Positions 13,301 to 28,300 are shown, counted from the stretch's first letter. The stretch is 64,000 nt of DNA from Pieris napi (GCF_905475465.1 NC_062245.1:372001-436000); one strand, 5' to 3'. The notes: generated from the letters alone by a model not told the origin. Numbers and translations are program-made.

Positions 13301-16300
13301 GCTATTTCCTTCATGCTACGTTCGCCCTTTCTCACTCTCTTTCAATCGGTCTCAATCGCTCTCTCCCTTTTCTTCGACAAAAACGTTGCAAACTTCGTGA
13401 CGCTAATATTATTATTGCGTTTCATCCGTAAAAAAATTACCCTCATGCCTTCACTTCAAAAACTCAAGTATATACAGAATTTCGAATTTGGTTAAGAAAG
13501 AATATTACAAATATCCGAAACTAGACATTTTGTATTAAAGTACACGTATATATGTATGTTGGAAAAACTATTATATCTCAGCGAACAATTTATTTTATCA
13601 TGAGTGTTAATTATTAAATAACACAAAGTGCAGTGCAATGTACAGTTTCGATAAAGATTTGTGGCACGTGTCGAGATCACAGACGGGAAGTGATCAACAG
13701 ATAGAAGGTAATGAATTACACCGTGGTAAATATAATATTCCCATTTAAATTATATTATATAAATTAAGCTAAATCATTAAATGAAAGATTTAATTTTTGA
13801 ACGTATACATCGTAGTTTAAAGGATATTTCCGAACGACTGAGTAGCGAATGTTGAGCAAAAATGTTTGTTTCTGAAATTGTAAGTATAAAAATTTATTAA
13901 CAAATTAGTTTTAGATTAAATACGAGAGAAACGCAACGAATAGCTGAAGTGTTTCTATTCATGTGAAGTAGAGCAAGCGAAGGGCGATCTGCCCTTGAGA
14001 GCGAGGGGAAGTGGTACTGGATGATATTGTCTGTTTCTATTATTCTTCCTTATCCACGTGACTGAATATACCAGTCACGCTACGCTAGATATACTCCGAA
14101 ATTCCGAGGTCCAGAAAGCATACGGTTGTTACCTTCTGGGCTCAGGAAAAAATATTTAAAATGTCACTTCATTTTCCATTCTTCTACAATAAATTACGAA
14201 TTATTTAATTATGCCAACTTTGATTTTGTTCCCTTTGGAGTAGAAACTCTTGGGCCGTGGGGTTCAAGCACTTGAATAGTATCGGTGACCCCAGAGCTGG
14301 TGCTTACTCGTTCAAAGAATAAGTATTGCTATAAAGGTACACTGCCACAGGACCAAACTTTTTAAATGAAAGAGAAAGCTATTATCTCTATATATATATA
14401 AAGTTCTCGTGTCACAATGTTCGTTGCCATACTCCTCCGAAACGGCTCGACCGATTCTTATGATTTTTTTATGCATATTCAGAAAGTCTGATCGGCTACT
14501 ATCTATCTTTCTTAAGTGATAAGGGGTGTCCACCCCAAAAATTTATTTTTTATTTTTTGGACAAATTTTTTTGTTTTTATTTTTTTATGATACATCATAC
14601 AAAAATACATACAACCCTTTATTGTCACCCCAATACGATCAACCCCTAATTTTATTATTATAGATAGTTATTATTATTGAACTAAAAAAATGTTTCCTAG
14701 AAATAATATACATGGCAAAACAAACGTTTGCCGGGTCAGCTAGTAGCTTATAAAATATACATAGTTTATGAAATTGTTGACGTTTGTGCGCTATTTTATT
14801 TAGAGATATGGTGGAAAGTGATTGGAATGGTAAAATCATTTAAAAGCAATGCAGTTATTTTGCGTTGATAAGTACCTAGTGAAACCGGAATTATCCATTA
14901 GCGGAAACATTGAATGAATTCTAATGGAGGTGGCCGTGAACTTGCTCCGACCGAGATCTTTAATATAATAACCTAGATTTGTATTCACATTTTGCAAACT
15001 TTTGCTCTGCGTTTAATAATTTGAAGTATTCCAACCCAATTTCAATTTTAAAAGTATCCGTACTTAGGTTAATAATTGGAAATACAATAGCAGGATGTTG
15101 ATAAAAAATTAATCCCTCCCAATGCAAAGAACTTAGTACCTGTGTGCTGTTTAAGAACTAGCTAATGTAGCATTTAAATCTATTAAGCAGTTTAGATCTT
15201 AGATACTAGCGGCGACTATATATAATTTTACACGCAATTGTGCAGCTTATTTCTTTTAAATATAAAATTTCTAGCTAATTCCCCGACTATGTCGTCGGAG
15301 GTATTAAATAACTTACGTACGTATATGTATCTTACGTACGTGTATTACACCATGTTCCACATGACATCTTAAGTAATTAATAATAATGAAATAAATTAAA
15401 AACATTTGATTGATTGATTTGTCCTCTATCGGCAGGAGGCATGGTGAAATAGGAGTACGCACTTACATTCTCGTGGGAAAAACACGCAAACATTCATGCA
15501 AAAAAAATCTTTAGTGCAAAAATGTAATTCTCGGCTTTAACTATTAAAATGCAACGAGAACGACCTAAAAGCTTACTCGTGGAGATGACGCATCACAAAT
15601 TCAAGCCGGCCTTGGGCCTTGGCATTCTGTACTTGTGACCCGTATTGCGATCAGCTGTTTTAAATAATTTCTATCGTTTTATTTTGTAAGTTGATAAATG
15701 TAAATAATATCTAAGTTTGTTTTTTCTAATATAAATATAGGTTTTAAGAAGATTTTAAAGTCGGTTAAAAATTTTAAATTGTGTCTGTTTCAAATGAAAA
15801 TTTATAAAAAAAGTAACTGTGAAAACGAAGCCAAAATCATTTTAATAAAAACAATTTGATGATATCCTGTGACCCCAGAGCTGGTGTTTTCCTCGCTCAA
15901 CTAATAAATATCGCAATACAGCGAGGAAATTCTGCCAGCGTTAAAGTTACGTTGCCACAGGGACCAAACATTTTATATTTGTTTTAAATTCCTTTTTATT
16001 AATTTTTAATTATTTTATTAATACTATGTAGCTCAAGAAAATTTTATTAAATTCTAAATAAAGAAATACAGGAATATATACATACGTATACAATACGAGT
16101 ATAATAAGTGATATCAAAATGTATGACATAGGTTTGTATTGTATTTGTTTGTTGTTGTTTGCTTGTTTATTGGTTACTATTATATTCTTGTTTCATATAG
16201 AATTCATTTTAAGTCCTGGAAAGTCCTAAAGTATTTATGTAAATATGTATTTAGATATTCCAAAGTTACATTGTAAATGTGAAGCAAAATAAAAAACCTT

Positions 16301-19300
16301 GATATTCTTAATTGAATTAAGTAAGCTATGGATAATCTTTTTATGGTTGTATTAAATCCGCAATGTTCGACTGTTTGTTATTATTACGTTGTCTAAAGAA
16401 ATTTACTGGTCTATTAAAAACCTGTTCTTTTAACGAAAAGATTTTACCAAACTGTTTAATTATTGCATATCACTTGTTATTTACTTATTAAAGTTCACCA
16501 AATCTTACATAATGCTATATCTACAGTATATGTCAAAAGCTATCTTTTCTAAAACATATGGCCACTATGGTAACCATAAATGTTACAAAACATTAAAATT
16601 ACAATAACAAATTACAGTATTTTTTTACAAAAAATCACTAGCAAAACAGCGGAATAGGTATCAGATAGGCACTTATGACTTAACAATTCTTTCTCTTTAA
16701 ATTGATCACCACACTACCGAATATGTCAAGCTCTGGGATAAGTAGTGTTAAGTCCGTTATATTTGCAAAGAATTCGAAAGGGAGGTACCTGAACTCCTTT
16801 GGAAATCCAGACGGAATTTGGATTTTTCTTGCTTTTTTTAACCTTGGCAATGAAGAAGAGACGACAATGTTAATGTTCTGTAAGAGGTCACTGTTCTGAT
16901 GACCATTTAACAATTTGTATAAGAGCAGTTGTATATGTTATGATAGTAAATAACGCCGGGCTCAACAACGTAAGGACCCGCGCGCCGTGCTCTTAAATGT
17001 CCGAAGTCTAGAACTAGAATCAGATTTTGAAAAGTTGATGGATATTAAATCATACTACAGATGTTACAGAGAATGCTTTGATATAGCTCAGTAGATCACA
17101 ATTTCAGATTTGTCTGTTATTACAGGTAGTGAGAGCCCAACAAGTGCAGTAGGGGCGGAGGCACCCCGGGAGCTTCCAAATGAATTGTCGGCGCCCTACG
17201 AGGTCCCACAGTTCCCTATTGAACAGATTGAGAAGAAGCTGCTAATACAGCGTCAGCTCAATGTCAAGTAAGTTATATAGATGTTAGTGAGATTATTCTG
17301 ACCAATACTACTGATTTTTCTACTAAAAATAATAATTTTGCTAAATAACGGCGATAAATAAAAGCATTAAGCATAGGAAAAAATGCTTTTTCTTGCGACT
17401 TTGGAATAATTTATAGACACGAGATTGATAGTCAAATAAAACTTGGTAGTGGCGAAAAATTCATAGAAAGAATGTTATGTCCACGCGTCTGTCAGATGTT
17501 ATTAGCTTGTAATTGGATTAACCTTGGCGCGACAACCCTTACCGTACGCCATTCGTCATTGCATTTCCGAACGCACCGTTATTCTTTGACACGCGCCCTG
17601 TAGTACAGGAGATTTTTTTTATTCGCCCCTTGGTGCCGGCTAAGTCCTTTCGACCGAATTTATACAAACTGTAAACTAGGAATTTGGTGGGAGTGTGATT
17701 TTTATTGTAGTGTGTTATTTTTCAAAAAATATGGACGAGTTGTCGAAATAGTTGTGTGCGTAGTAATTTCGCGATGTTTGGAAGCAAAGTCGATTGTCAA
17801 AAATGGATAAGACACAATCGGTATTATGTTGCATTAATTTAACAGATTTTTTGGAGCAGAGATCTATAATACAGAGTTTCCAATTAAAGGAATATGTCTA
17901 CCTAAATGATGGTTTAGTGTAGATACATTAACCTGACAAGGACTTATCAAAAATAAAATGAAGGAAACTCGGGCAGTGATCATTTCTATTTCGTTATATT
18001 TAAGTCAATATTGATATGTGTTCACCATAATACGATGACGCCTGTCTTGTAATACGGTGATTAAAATGCCGGTAAAGATATTCAGGGCATCTCAGACAAT
18101 TTAATCTATATTACACCAGTATGACTGAGAGCAACAGTTGTGCTTTTAATTGGATTAAAATTCATGTTGTGTCTAAGCGTTCTAAATAGAAACACAAATA
18201 TGTAATTTATAGAGCACTTTAGGACTTCGTGCTCGGGAGTGTAGGAAAATTTTGGCTTTAATAGGTAGAATAATGTAAGAGCAGTGTTGGTAACCACTAC
18301 TATTATCAAGAATGTACCTTGGCTGACACTAATAAATTTCTATGTACTGAAACTTCCTCGTTCGGTAAAGGAAAGCATCATAAAGATACTGCTTTTCGTA
18401 AGGCCAAAAAATTTACAGTAGGTTGTAATTTACTTGCCTATAAAAATGAAAACGGTACAGAAACTGCTTAATAGTCTGCCCATGCCACATTGGGAGGTTA
18501 AGATGTCAAAAGAATATTCCGTTTCTTTCTTGACTTGAAGCTAAATAAATTACCCCAACCAAACTAAACTAAGCCTTAAATATTTTTATTTTAGGGCTGC
18601 AGAATGTGGGCAGTCAGCTCGCTCGTTCGCGGGTAGCGAGGCTGGCGGAGCGGTGTTTGAAGAAGCCGCCCGCCTAAGAGTTGATGATGATGACTTGGAC
18701 GTCATACTTCCTCACTTTCAACGAGTGGCCATCAGCGGAGAAGATACCTCCGGGGTGAGATTTCTGTTGACAAACATTTTAAAAGTAGTTGACACCTACT
18801 ATTTATTTTACAAAACCCCACCAAAGCCTTCCACGTTGATAGGAAATATGGAGGATGGCTGCCTCTCATCGTCACTTTCTGAGTTCAGCAGAGCACCCAT
18901 GGTTTTTTCAACATCCATATACAAAATGACACGACAGCGAGAGAAAAAAACCATTCAATAGCTATGGTAGGCTTATAGTACGTTTAGAAATAAAGAGGGG
19001 TTTATGATATTGTTTTTTTATCTAGGTCCCGCTAGAAGACTTGCAGCAAGCCTCCTCTTATCTGGTGCAAGCTTTAGATATCCGCAAGCGATACATGGAT
19101 ATCTCCAACCAGACCTTCTGCAGCATCACGGCTCGATTCCTTAGATCAATAGATCCAGAAGCGGAAGCCAACCATACGCCGATTGTTAAAGCACCTCAAA
19201 GACATATAGCTGGTAAGTTTGACTCTATTTAGATAGGTTAAGGAGTTCATTTACATACTATTGTTTCCAAGATAAACGCGTTGAATTAGCCCAAAGTGCA

Positions 19301-22300
19301 CCACCAGCTGTCCACTGACGTATTTCCGAACCAATTCGACTTAGGGTAGATTTTATGAAAAGAGCGTACCAATTCATAAAAGGTCGGCAACGCACTTGCG
19401 AGCCCTCTGGCATTGAGTGTCTATGTCGGTATCACTTAACTTTAACAGCCTCTTGTCCGTTTGCCCTTGTCCTCAAAGAAAAAAGCCAAAAGCTCGACTC
19501 AAGTGCCAGTGTATATTATTCGGCTAGTGTCTTTTTGGTAGGTTCTTGTTGATATGCCTACAGTGATAAGCCTCCAAGAATAAATTTGTATCATAAATCA
19601 CCACACTCTTTGTTATCGTAGTATAAAGCTGATTAAAGATCAATTATTGATCAATGTTCTCATTATTATGTGGGAAATAGTCTCCAAAAATCTCATATTT
19701 TAGCCCTGTCAGGCCAGATATAAATAGGTATACGCATGGCCATCACAAGCCGCTGATGTCGTTTTGTTGGACATGCTTTTGTCACTTATACCTAGTCCTG
19801 TAAGAATCCTGTACCTTAAACAAGAATTAATTTTTAGATCACATAGTCCACCCCCCTTTCAAAGACAACAAAGACCCGTGGGAATGTCCAATGCCGGAAC
19901 CTAAAAACTATAAAATCAAGTCGGATGGCGGAGTCTTCAACCTGTACAGAGACGAGGAGTGCAAAGACAGAGTGCCGTACGAGTACGTCACCCTGACCCA
20001 GTATATACAGGACATGAATGTCATGTGCACGATGATCGCTGATGGACCATTGTAAGTTATTTTTATCTTTACTAAAATTTAACCCAAGTTAAAAAATAAT
20101 ATGCTTTGTTTTAAGCCAATCAAAAGTAATCTGAGTACCTACTACCCAAAAACATTTTTTTTGTAGGAAATCGTTCTGCTACCGTCGCCTGAGTTACCTA
20201 TCATCCAAGTTCCAGTTACACGTACTTCTCAATGAGTTACGTGAACTCGCGTCACAAAAGGCCGTTCCGCACCGGGACTTTTACAATATTCGGTAAGAAT
20301 AATTATATATATTTTTGTAAAGATTTTTCAATGAGATTTGTATAAATTTCTAAAAAAAGTGTAGACATAGCCGTAGTTCTTATGAAAGTTCTTGAAGTAA
20401 TAAAAATCCCATAATTTAATAAAATATCTTGTATTTTCAGCAAAGTAGACACACACATACACGCGGCATCGTGCATGAATCAGAAGCACTTACTTCGATT
20501 TATTAAAAAGACGCTGAAAAATCATGCTGACGAGGTAAGCTTCATCATCATACAATTTATGTATCGTCATTTTGATCAAATTATTGGGTTGGAAATTTTG
20601 CTTTTACTTCTTAAATAGAAAAATAATTGAATTATTTCCTAGGTGGTGACACTCCACAAAGGCACCCCGATGACCTTAAAGGCTGTTTTCCAATCAATGA
20701 ATCTTAGCACATACGATCTTACCGTTGACATGCTCGACGTACACGCAGTGAGTAAATCAAATATAAATATAGTATTACCTACTTGATGGTGGTAAACAGG
20801 CAATCTCGATTAATGATATTCTTAATTTAATATTATTCATAATGGTAGGGGAGCCCACGATGCTAAATGGGGATTTACTCGAGCGTCGTAGAGACCTATT
20901 GGGATGCAAAGCTTAGATAAAAAGAAGAAAAAAATGTTATATGATAAATTCCTTTTCATCGGTGGGGGAAGCGGCTATAGATAGTTAAATATGTAAAAAA
21001 AAACTGTTGCATGGACATCCTCGAGCGCGTCAGATATTGATAGCATCTATGCCCTACGTATTTTTAATAATGTACGTATGTTAATCTGATCGTTTGCATG
21101 ATGCGGGTGGTTGTATTTAAGGGTTGAAAATTAAAAAAAAAAAATTTTTATCGAGCGCGTCAGATTTTCTAAGGGAGTGTTAAGTGCACCAAAAAAAAGC
21201 TCTCATTCACTAATCTGACGATTTCGATGGGACGCAAACCCACAGCCATTTTCTTAATTTGCAAAAAAAAATCGCAATTTTGAAATACCCAAGCACGTCA
21301 GATTAAGATATATGTGGTTCATCTTTATGTTCTAAACGTACTGTCTCATAATCTGACGATTATCTAGAGGGATTCGCCTGATCTGCCAAAAAAAAAATAG
21401 AAAAACGGTTCACCTAAAGGGCCATCCCTGCAACTTCCCGCTAATTCCATTCCTGGGCGCTTAAAATTGATATTTTGAGCTCGCTGAGTTCAAAGAAATA
21501 ACATTTCTATGCATTTGAGCTCTCCCAGCTCGAAAGTCTGATAGAAGTTTCATAGAACACTATTTTTGGAATTTTCAAACCGCAATAACTTTTGAATGGA
21601 TCAAGCAATTTTCACGCGGTTGGCGGCATTCGACGCAGTTTTATCATCCTCATAAATAATTTTGCAATTTTAATTGATCGAACCACAAATTTCGGAGTAA
21701 TCCCGAAAAAACACTTTTTCGGGTTTCTTTCGTGTACGATATCTCTCGAACGAATCAACCGCTTTTGACCAGCTTGGTGGCGATCGACGTGGTTTTTCAA
21801 GCTCAAAGGCGGATTAGTTTTTGAAGTTGATCGATAAAGAAACCACTTTAAAAAAAAATATTTCTTATTTTTTTAAGATTTTTCAAAATTCCTCAAAATC
21901 TATCGGTCCGAATCGGTTCAAATTCACAGGAAATGTAATTTTGAGGGAAATATTTAGAACGCCGTTTAGTGGATTCCGATCGGTTTAAGGAAATGTAGGC
22001 ATCACGCAGCTGCACGCATTTAACTTTATCGACGAATTTTTGTTATTTCGGCTTGCGGAAATCGTCAGATTATATATTTTTCATTATTCTTGAATTATTT
22101 CCTTCAAAATAAAAAAAAAATTAGCTACGCTCGAGAATGTCCAGATGACGTTTTTTTTTTACAACTTTGTTGCCCTCCCCTTTTTTTCCGTCACTCTCAA
22201 ATTGTCAGATTAGTGGAATATACACTTTTTAGGATGTAATTATCTCACCCTACCTTAATCTGACGCGCTCGGGAATTTCTGATGGTCAATTTTTTTTTAC

Positions 22301-25300
22301 TAAACTGATCCTGTCTCCTTCACGTGCGGCTTTATATATGGGCCTTATATTTTGTGGAGGTACTTAACCGGGTACAAGGTATCCCCCTATATATTAATCT
22401 GCCGCGCTTTAGTAAATCCCGAAATCCCCTCTTGGGCTCCCCTACCATAATTGTATGTTTTTGCTTTGTACAGGACCGCAACACGTTTCACCGATTTGAC
22501 AAGTTCAACGCCAAATACAATCCTATCGGAGAAAGTAGACTTAGAGAAGTCTTCCTCAAAACTGACAATTTCATGAATGGAAAATATTTCGCTAGGATAA
22601 TTAACGTAAGTAACATTTAAATATTTGCATAAAACAATTAATTTTATAATGAGCCTAACGAAAACATTAAAGTCACAGAATAGCTCCTTGAAATACTCCC
22701 ATTCCAAATTGTCTTGCTAATAATATTATTTTACCCGGAATCGAGCACAACATCTTCGTATATCATCATCATCATCATCAACAAGTATCTAGTATAGTAG
22801 AAAATTATTTACAGAATAAAAATATGTAAAAATAAAAAGATATCAACACATGGTATGATACACATGCTTTACTCCATCAAACTCTACTCTATTAGCCCCA
22901 AATTCCTATGTACACGAATATGTTTTAACATTTAGTATTTTTTAAATAATTTTATTAGGAAGTAGCAGCAGACTTAGAAGAGAGTAAATACCAGAATGCA
23001 GAGCTCCGTCTGTCCATATACGGGAAGAGTCCCACAGAATGGGCCAAGTTGGCCAAATGGGCGATACAGTATGACGTACACTCCAATAATGTACGCTGGC
23101 TGATACAAATACCACGGTTATAGTAAGTATTTGTTTACTAATGTAATTTCTATCAAAATAATATATTGTATTTCCGTCAAATTGTACTACGCTGAGATAG
23201 AGACATAAAATTTCTTTTGTTAAAACGAACAAAAATATAATAAAAATTTAATACATAAAATTTCTTTTGTTATTGAACTGTTCGAGTTTTAGTAGTAAAT
23301 CCCCTCAGGATTGAAAACATTCCTTTTTGAAAAGGTTCATAAGGTATTTTAATCATAATGAGAAGGTTTTTTGACTTATCTGAATTTTAAACTAAACTCT
23401 AATGTTTTTTCAATTTTTCAGTGATATTTTCAAATCAAACAAGATCATGAACAACTTCCAAGAATTCTTGAGTAACATTTTCGAGCCTCTCTTTGAAGTG
23501 ACCAAAGATCCCAATAGCAATATTGAGCTTCACAAATTTCTTACGGTAAATATTTATTTTTACTTTTTATTAATTGCCTAACGCTGTCACGTAACCACGA
23601 ACAATCAAAAATAAGTATAACATAGTTTTTCTACATTTTGTAAATCTTTTTTAACTTTTCCAATATATTTTTAAACGCCAGAATAATTGTGAGGGCCAGG
23701 GCTGCTGATTCGCAGTCACTTATAAGCCAATTGAATTGTTTGGAGAATAATAAGAGAGTGTGTAAAAAATGCCACGTAAACATAGAATATCATATAACAG
23801 ATAATTTGTAAATTTGATGATTATTTAACGATAAGTGGATTCTGATTTATTATAAAGTTATAGATTAACATTGATAGAGATCGTATTACTTTAATAGCTA
23901 TTGTCTCACCGATTAACATTTCATGGTAGATTTTGATAAAAGGATTATACAACAATAATTGATTAATATTTTACAGCACGTAGTCGGATTTGATAGTGTG
24001 GACGATGAATCGAAACCGGAAAATCCGATGTTGGACGTGGACGTCCGTGTACCCGCGCAGTGGGATGACGAGGAGAACCCGCCCTACGCCTACTACCTTT
24101 ACTATATGTACGCTAATATCACCGTGCTGAATCACTTTAGGAAGTAAGTGTTTTTTTAATTTATTTCTAGGTTTAGTTTTTTTTTTTTTTTTTTTTTATA
24201 AAACAGGGGGCAAACGGGCAGGAGGCTCACCTGATGTTAAGTGATACCGCCGCCCATGGACACTCTCAATGCCAGAGGGCTCGCGAGTGCGTTGCCGGCC
24301 TTTCAGGAATCGGTACGCTCTTTTCTTGAAGGACCCTAAGTCGAATTGGTTCGGAAATACCTCAGTGGGCAGCTGGTTCCACATAGTGGTGGTGCGCGGC
24401 AAAAACTGCCTTGAAAAACGCTCAGTTGTGGAACGGCGGACGTCGAGGTGATACGGGTGGAATTTCGTATTCTGTCTCGACGTCCGATGATGAAATTCAG
24501 CTGCAGGTATTAATCCGAACAACTCCTCTGAACACTCTCCATGGTAAATGCGGTAGAAGATGCAGAGTGACCCCACATCTCTACGCAACGCCAAAGGATC
24601 AAGCCGCTCGGAGAGGGATTGGTCGTCGACGATTCGAACCGCTCTGCGTTGTATACGGTCAAGTGGAAGGAGCTGGTACTGGGGAGCCCCCGCCCAGAGG
24701 TGAGAGCAGTACTCCATGTGGGGCCGAATTTGCGCTTTATATAGTTGTATGCGGTGGCCCGGAGTGAAGTACCGCCTCGCCTTGCTGAGCACACCAAGCT
24801 TTTTGGAGGCTAATTTAGCCTTTCCCTCCAAGTGACCGCGAAACTGAACGTCGTTCGATATGTCAACGCCAAGTATTCCAATGCTGGCTGTGGCTTTAAG
24901 AAGAGTGTTTTCGAAAAGAGGAGTGGCGACAAAGGGTGTTTTTTTAGCGGAAAACGCGCAAACTTGTGTCTTCTTGGGGTTAAATTGGACTAGGTTTAGT
25001 CTGCCCCAGTCTGAGACTCCACGTAGTAGAGTTTCGACTTCAGACACAAGTTTGTTCCGGTACTCATCGACAACTGCCCGAGAAATACCTGCCCGGCCAG
25101 TGTAAAAAGTATCCCCAGTGCTGTCATCCGCATAGCAATGAATGTTGCTAAGTTGCAACATATCATTGATATGCAGAAGAAACAAGGTCGGGGATAGAAC
25201 ACAGCCTTGTGGGACCCCAGCGTTCACGGGTTTAAGGTCGGAACATGCTCCGTCGATGACGACCTTGATGCTCCGATCGGCCAGAAAGCTGGAGATCCAA

Positions 25301-28300
25301 TCGCATAATTTCTCGGGTAGCCCATAGGCTGGAAGCTTCGAGAGCAGTGCTCTGTGCCACACCCGATCGAAGGCTTTCGCTATGTCCAAACTTACCGCCA
25401 GCGCCTCCCCCTTGGACTCAATTGCCTCTGCCCACCTATGTGTAAGGTATACAAGGAGGTCACCAGCTGAGCGACCACGACGAAAGCCGTACTGAGAATC
25501 GCTAATCAACTGGTGGCCCTCTAGATACCTCAAGAGCTGGCTATTAATAATGGTTTCCATTATTTTGGAGAACAAGGAGGTTATAGCTATTGGGCGATAG
25601 TTGGACGGATCAGAGCGATCGCCTTTTTTTGGGATCGGATGTATCGAAGCGGTCTTCCAGCACTTCGGGGCAGTGCCGAGCAAGTACAGGTACCGAAAAA
25701 GGCGCGTTAAGACCGGAGCCAACTCAGGAGCACAAGTACGCAGCACAATTGGGGGGATACCATCCGGCCCGCTCGACTTATGAATGTCCAAGGAAGATAG
25801 TGCTTTGCGCACGGCACGTTGCTGGAATGTGATTTCCGGCATCGAAGAATCACACCGCGAAATGGTCGGTGGTGATCTCCCTCTGTCATCCAAAGTCGAG
25901 TTGGACGCGAAGAGACAGCCCAAAAGGTCGGCCTTCTCCTTCGCAGTGTGGGCCAGAGAGTCATCCTCCCTGTGCAGTGGCGGAATGGCGGGCTGACAAA
26001 AATTCCCTTGGACAGCTTTGGCGAGAGACCAGAAGGCTCGAGTCCCTGAAGGGAGTTGGGCCAATCTCTCGCCAAATCTGGCAATGTGCTCTGACTTTGC
26101 CTTAGTGATTTCCCGTTTGAAGGACCTGGAGGCTGAGTTATATGCTGTTTTAAGTTCGCTGGTATTGGCATCACGAGATTTCGCCGCTACCGCCCATGCC
26201 TTAAAGCATTCTGGCTTTCGACGCGAGGCCGCCTTGCAAGAACGTTTAAACCAGGGCTGAGACTTGCCACCGATCGGCACCGCAGAAAATGGAATAAAGA
26301 GTTCCATGCCCTGCAGAACCACTTCGGCGACAGAGGCGGCGACGGAATCTGGAGCTTCCGGCGAAAAGCACATAGGCCCCCAAGGGTAGGACGCAAAGAA
26401 AGACCGCATCCCGTCCCAATCTGCTGACTTATAGTGCCAGATACGGCGACAACCCATAAAGCGGGGCCGTGAAGGGCGCGTAGATGGCACAGTACTCCGG
26501 ACCACACAATGATCTGATGAACCCAATGGCGGGTCAACAGAGACTTGATAATTCTCCGGATGTGAAGTCAGCAGAAGGTCCAACAAAGAGGGTTTATGAC
26601 CATCCACATCTGGTATTCGCGTAATCGCAGGGACCATTTGTGTCAGGTCGTAGGCTAAAGCAAAGTCGTGAAAGGGTCTTCCCGCGTGATCGGTGGTTTC
26701 AGAGCCGAGCCAATCGGCATGGTGGGCGTTAAAATCGCCAAGTATCACGATTTCAGCGGTAGGAACCCTTTCGAGCAGGGAATCTGTAGCCATTTGGATG
26801 TGCTCAATGAGTCGGTCAGTTTCGGTATTTCCGCTATGGGACCTATACAGGCATGCGTAGAATCGCGGATGGTCATCGCAGTCTACGCGCAGCCAGAGGT
26901 TAGATAGGTCCCTTCCTTCAAGCGTCCCGAGGCGACGAGAACAGATATCCTCTCTGACGTACACGCAGACTCCCGCCCGTGGCACAAATGAATGTTCCAA
27001 TTTGTACCCCGGGTAGGAGAGGTAGGAAGTATCAGCCGGGGAGGAAATCTGAGTCTCGGTAAGAAAGAGCAAGGCCGGCTTCGCAGTCTCCAAATGGTAG
27101 TGGACTGCGTTGATATTGGAATTGAGCCCCCTAACATTCGTGAAGTCCACGGCGAGCGTTGAATTGCTCCGTTTGCCCCGAGAACGATAACTGTTTCTGT
27201 TATTGAGCGCAGAATTGCCCCCCCCAGAATACGAAGGGCAGCCTGTGCGTCCACCACCGGGTGCTCCGTGTCCCGGTGTTGGACGCCCAGAGGGGGATTC
27301 TCCAACGCGAGCGCGTGTGGTACCCCCCTGGGGTAGATTCTCTTTTTTCTGCACCTTCATATTACATATGGGGGAGGGGGGGATGGGCTCCGGGAGTCTC
27401 TCTCACCGCACGAAACGCGAGTACAATAAGGCGAGCCTATTGCATCACTTCACGCCGGTTTTCTAAGAGACAGTGGTACTGCCCCGGTCGTGCCTGCCCA
27501 TTTGGCTGAAGCCCGAAGGCAACAGCATGGCACTCCCACTAGGAAGGGGTTGACTGATTGCGCTGATGAAATAACCTCTGTCACAGGTTATTTCACCAGT
27601 GGGCGATGGGGTCGTCACGTCCCGACGCCAAAAAAAGTAGTAGTTATTGTACGAGCCGAGGCTGTACATTTTGCTCACTCTGGTTCACTTAATTTATAAG
27701 AGTATAGCCAAAAGCAGGCGCTCTCTTCAACATTTACTTTTAAATTGAATTAATTAGCATTATTCTTCTATTATACTTGAGTTTAAAGCATCCCGCAGAC
27801 CCAGGAATCGTACACATACAATTATATTTTGTACGACTATCTCATATATCTCCTCTAGTTTTCATATAGTAGTTATGTGTTTAGCAATTTAGACAATTAT
27901 AGTTTCGTCGAGAGACAAAAATACCCTCTATTTATACGCCATGTCCGTAAGCCGGATAGAGTATGATTTCAAATCGATCGTTAAACTAAATCACATTCAT
28001 CATTCACTTACAATGCGTCTTCTTATTAAGTCTGTGGTGGAAGGATGTATGCTCTTCCACCGACCTAAAGGATCCCTCGATCAGTTTAACTACTGACCCG
28101 AAAGTCCCAGTGGCTAAGGTCAGAATAACTTAGCCCGTTTCACAGTATGATGTCATCGCAGTGATTGTTCGTATCGCTAAAGTGCTATAAATATATAAAA
28201 TTAATTTTAATCTTTATTTTTAATCCAGGGAACAAGGTCTGAACACATTTGTGTTACGACCGCACTGTGGTGAAGCCGGTCCAGTGCAACATCTCGTATG

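Larger units (their letters stand above)
13085..17130 (+). repeat. Tandem duplication, unit 2 (with alternative first exon)
   Basis: Second copy of the block at 8095-13084, running directly into AMPD exon 2. It carries the identical first exon at 13638 and a private Helitron at 14385-14743, but lacks the MITE pair and LINE tail found in unit 1. The minus-strand frames at 12642-12875 and 16680-16913 are homologous through this duplication and differ by frameshifts, so I do not call them genes. Confidence 0.9.

Noticed and set aside
24269..27305. Many frames of 60-155 codons on both strands
   Set aside because: They are shadows of the GC-richer LINE reading frame on the minus strand.
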